A stretch of DNA of 5,694 nt from positions 8,878 to 14,571 of the forward strand of contig PEZR01000151.1 in assembly GCA_002773975.1 (NCBI GenBank), written 5' to 3'. The stretch comes from Bdellovibrio sp. CG10_big_fil_rev_8_21_14_0_10_47_8. GTDB lineage: Bacteria; Bdellovibrionota; Bdellovibrionia; Bdellovibrionales; Bdellovibrionaceae. The translations under genes and the position numbers were made by a program. Shown here piece after piece: positions 4,694-5,694 of the stretch; the first letter of the stretch is position 1, and the number at the start of each line of letters is the position of its first letter. Under the pieces are notes generated by a model. The model worked only from the letters and a program-made list of their open reading frames with translations. It was not told the DNA's origin and did not search any database.

Positions 4694-5694
4694 ATGATGA
4701 GCAAAGAGCTTGAACGCCGACTGGCGGAAGCCGCTGATGATGCAAAACAAATGCGCCACGAGTTTGTCACTCTGGAACATATCCTTTTGTCTTTGTGTGA
4801 ATCGCCCCCGGCTGTCGAAATTCTTGAAAGCTGTGGGATCAGCATTCAGAAACTAAAAAAAGAATTGCGTTCGATGATGAAAAAACACTGTCCGTTGATC
4901 TCTACAGAGCAAATCGGAAATTACGGCGGTTTCGAAGTTTGGCAGCCAGAGTTCACCCTGGCCTGTCACCGGCTGTTTCAGCGAGCCGCCATGCAGGTGC
5001 GCAGCGCTGGAAAAAATCAGATCACCGAAGGGCATCTTTTAGTCGCGCTGTTTTATGAGCAAGACTCTTTTGCTTCTTATATTTTAGCTCAACATGGCGT
5101 GAGCCAATTCGACATTATCAATGTCATGTCCCATGGCTCAGACGAGAAAGAAGCCACGCCGTCTTCCACCATCCCGGGAACGCCAGCGGATCTTGATGGG
5201 CTTCCACAGGATGAGACAAAAAATTCTCCGTTGGAAAATTTCTGCACCAATCTGAATGAAAAAGCACAGAGTGGAAAAATTGATCCCCTGATTGGACGAA
5301 GTGACGTGCTGGAAAGAACCATGCAAGTTCTTTGTCGCAGAACCAAGAACAATCCCCTTTTGATTGGCGAGCCTGGGGTCGGAAAAACCGCCATTGCCGA
5401 GGGCTTAGCAGCTCAAATTGTCGACGGCAAAGTACCCGAAGCGCTGAAGGACAAAGTCATTTACTCGTTGGATTTGGGGACCTTGTTGGCCGGCACCAAG
5501 TTTCGAGGTGATTTTGAAGGTCGCTTGAAGGGCGTGATCAAAGAAATCAAAAAACGCAAAAATGCCATTCTCTTTATCGATGAAATTCACACCATTGTTG
5601 GCGCGGGCGCGACCAGCGGTGGCTCGATGGATGCTTCCAATTTATTAAAGCCTGCTCTGGCCAATGGCGAGATCAGCTGCATTGGTTCGACCAC
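4694..5694 (+). CDS. clpA: ATP-dependent Clp protease ATP-binding subunit ClpA, 3' part cut by the window
   Basis: Hexameric AAA+ unfoldase that threads substrates into ClpP. I read 333 codons plus two bases, open to the window end, against about 750 residues for the family. The N-terminal Clp domain (1-148; RHEFVTLEHILLSL, then TEGHLLVALFYEQDS) is the ClpS docking domain. A polar linker (about 149-180) follows, then the first AAA+ module: ENFCTNLNEKA, IDPLIGR, Walker A GEPGVGKT (225-232), pore loop GTKFRG (267-272) and Walker B ILFIDE (292-297). GAGATSGGSMDASNLLKPAL (303-322) is typical of ClpA rather than ClpB or ClpC. The pore-loop aromatic is Phe where E. coli ClpA has Tyr. The start is the first of two adjacent ATGs (4694, 4697), eight bases after AAGGA (4681-4685). 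The second AAA+ module and the ClpP-binding loop lie outside the window. Confidence 0.97.
   Translation, partial: MMSKELERRLAEAADDAKQMRHEFVTLEHILLSLCESPPAVEILESCGISIQKLKKELRSMMKKHCPLISTEQIGNYGGFEVWQPEFTLACHRLFQRAAMQVRSAGKNQITEGHLLVALFYEQDSFASYILAQHGVSQFDIINVMSHGSDEKEATPSSTIPGTPADLDGLPQDETKNSPLENFCTNLNEKAQSGKIDPLIGRSDVLERTMQVLCRRTKNNPLLIGEPGVGKTAIAEGLAAQIVDGKVPEALKDKVIYSLDLGTLLAGTKFRGDFEGRLKGVIKEIKKRKNAILFIDEIHTIVGAGATSGGSMDASNLLKPALANGEISCIGST

Noticed and set aside
1..5694. Defence system, prophage, insertion sequence, CRISPR array or tRNA
   Set aside because: No integrase, transposase, terminal repeats, regularly spaced repeats or cloverleaf-like sequence was seen; nearly all the sequence is accounted for by six recognisable genes and short gaps.
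4960..5694. ClpA pore-loop Phe in place of Tyr, and ClpB or ClpC as alternative identity
   Set aside because: Phe is a conservative aromatic change and not remarkable. The adjacent clpS, the N-domain and the GAGATSGGSMDASN segment favour ClpA over ClpB and ClpC.

Overview
The window looks like part of the chromosome of a Gram-negative bacterium related to Bdellovibrio or its deltaproteobacteria-like neighbours. The support is a class III type IV prepilin whose C-terminal end (DTWQMTNDK...VDGI) resembles pilins of that group, a ClpS-ClpA pair, and base composition that looks close to 50% GC. The Bdellovibrio placement is my inference from memory of the family and gene neighbourhood; no search was run. 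All genes seen are intact except the two cut by the window edges.

Layout: positions 1-4033 are read on the minus strand and 4310-5694 on the plus strand, with a 276-base divergent intergenic region between them. In transcription order the minus-strand genes are a type IV pilin (4033-3500), a short membrane-anchored, TPR-like protein of unknown function that overlaps the pilin's end (3540-2851), dnaJ (2739-1627) and dnaK (1524 to beyond position 1; the last part of the C-terminal region is missing). The plus-strand genes are clpS (4310-4678) and, 15 bases later, clpA (from 4694; cut inside the first AAA+ domain).

Four of the six genes work in protein quality control. DnaK and DnaJ form the Hsp70 folding machine. 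ClpS delivers N-degron substrates to ClpA, which unfolds them for ClpP (not in the window). The other two are a surface pilin and its translationally linked neighbour. The order dnaJ then dnaK is the reverse of the common dnaK-dnaJ order. Each of the two has its own upstream gap with a similar candidate heat-shock-type promoter (TTGAC...TCCCA[C/A]AT), which would allow separate transcription.

I found no tRNA, rRNA, CRISPR array, insertion sequence, phage gene or defence system, and no convincing new system. The points most worth checking are the reversed dnaJ/dnaK order with paired promoters, the uncharacterised pilin-coupled protein, a CxxC motif in the middle of the pilin, and several inverted repeats in the intergenic regions.
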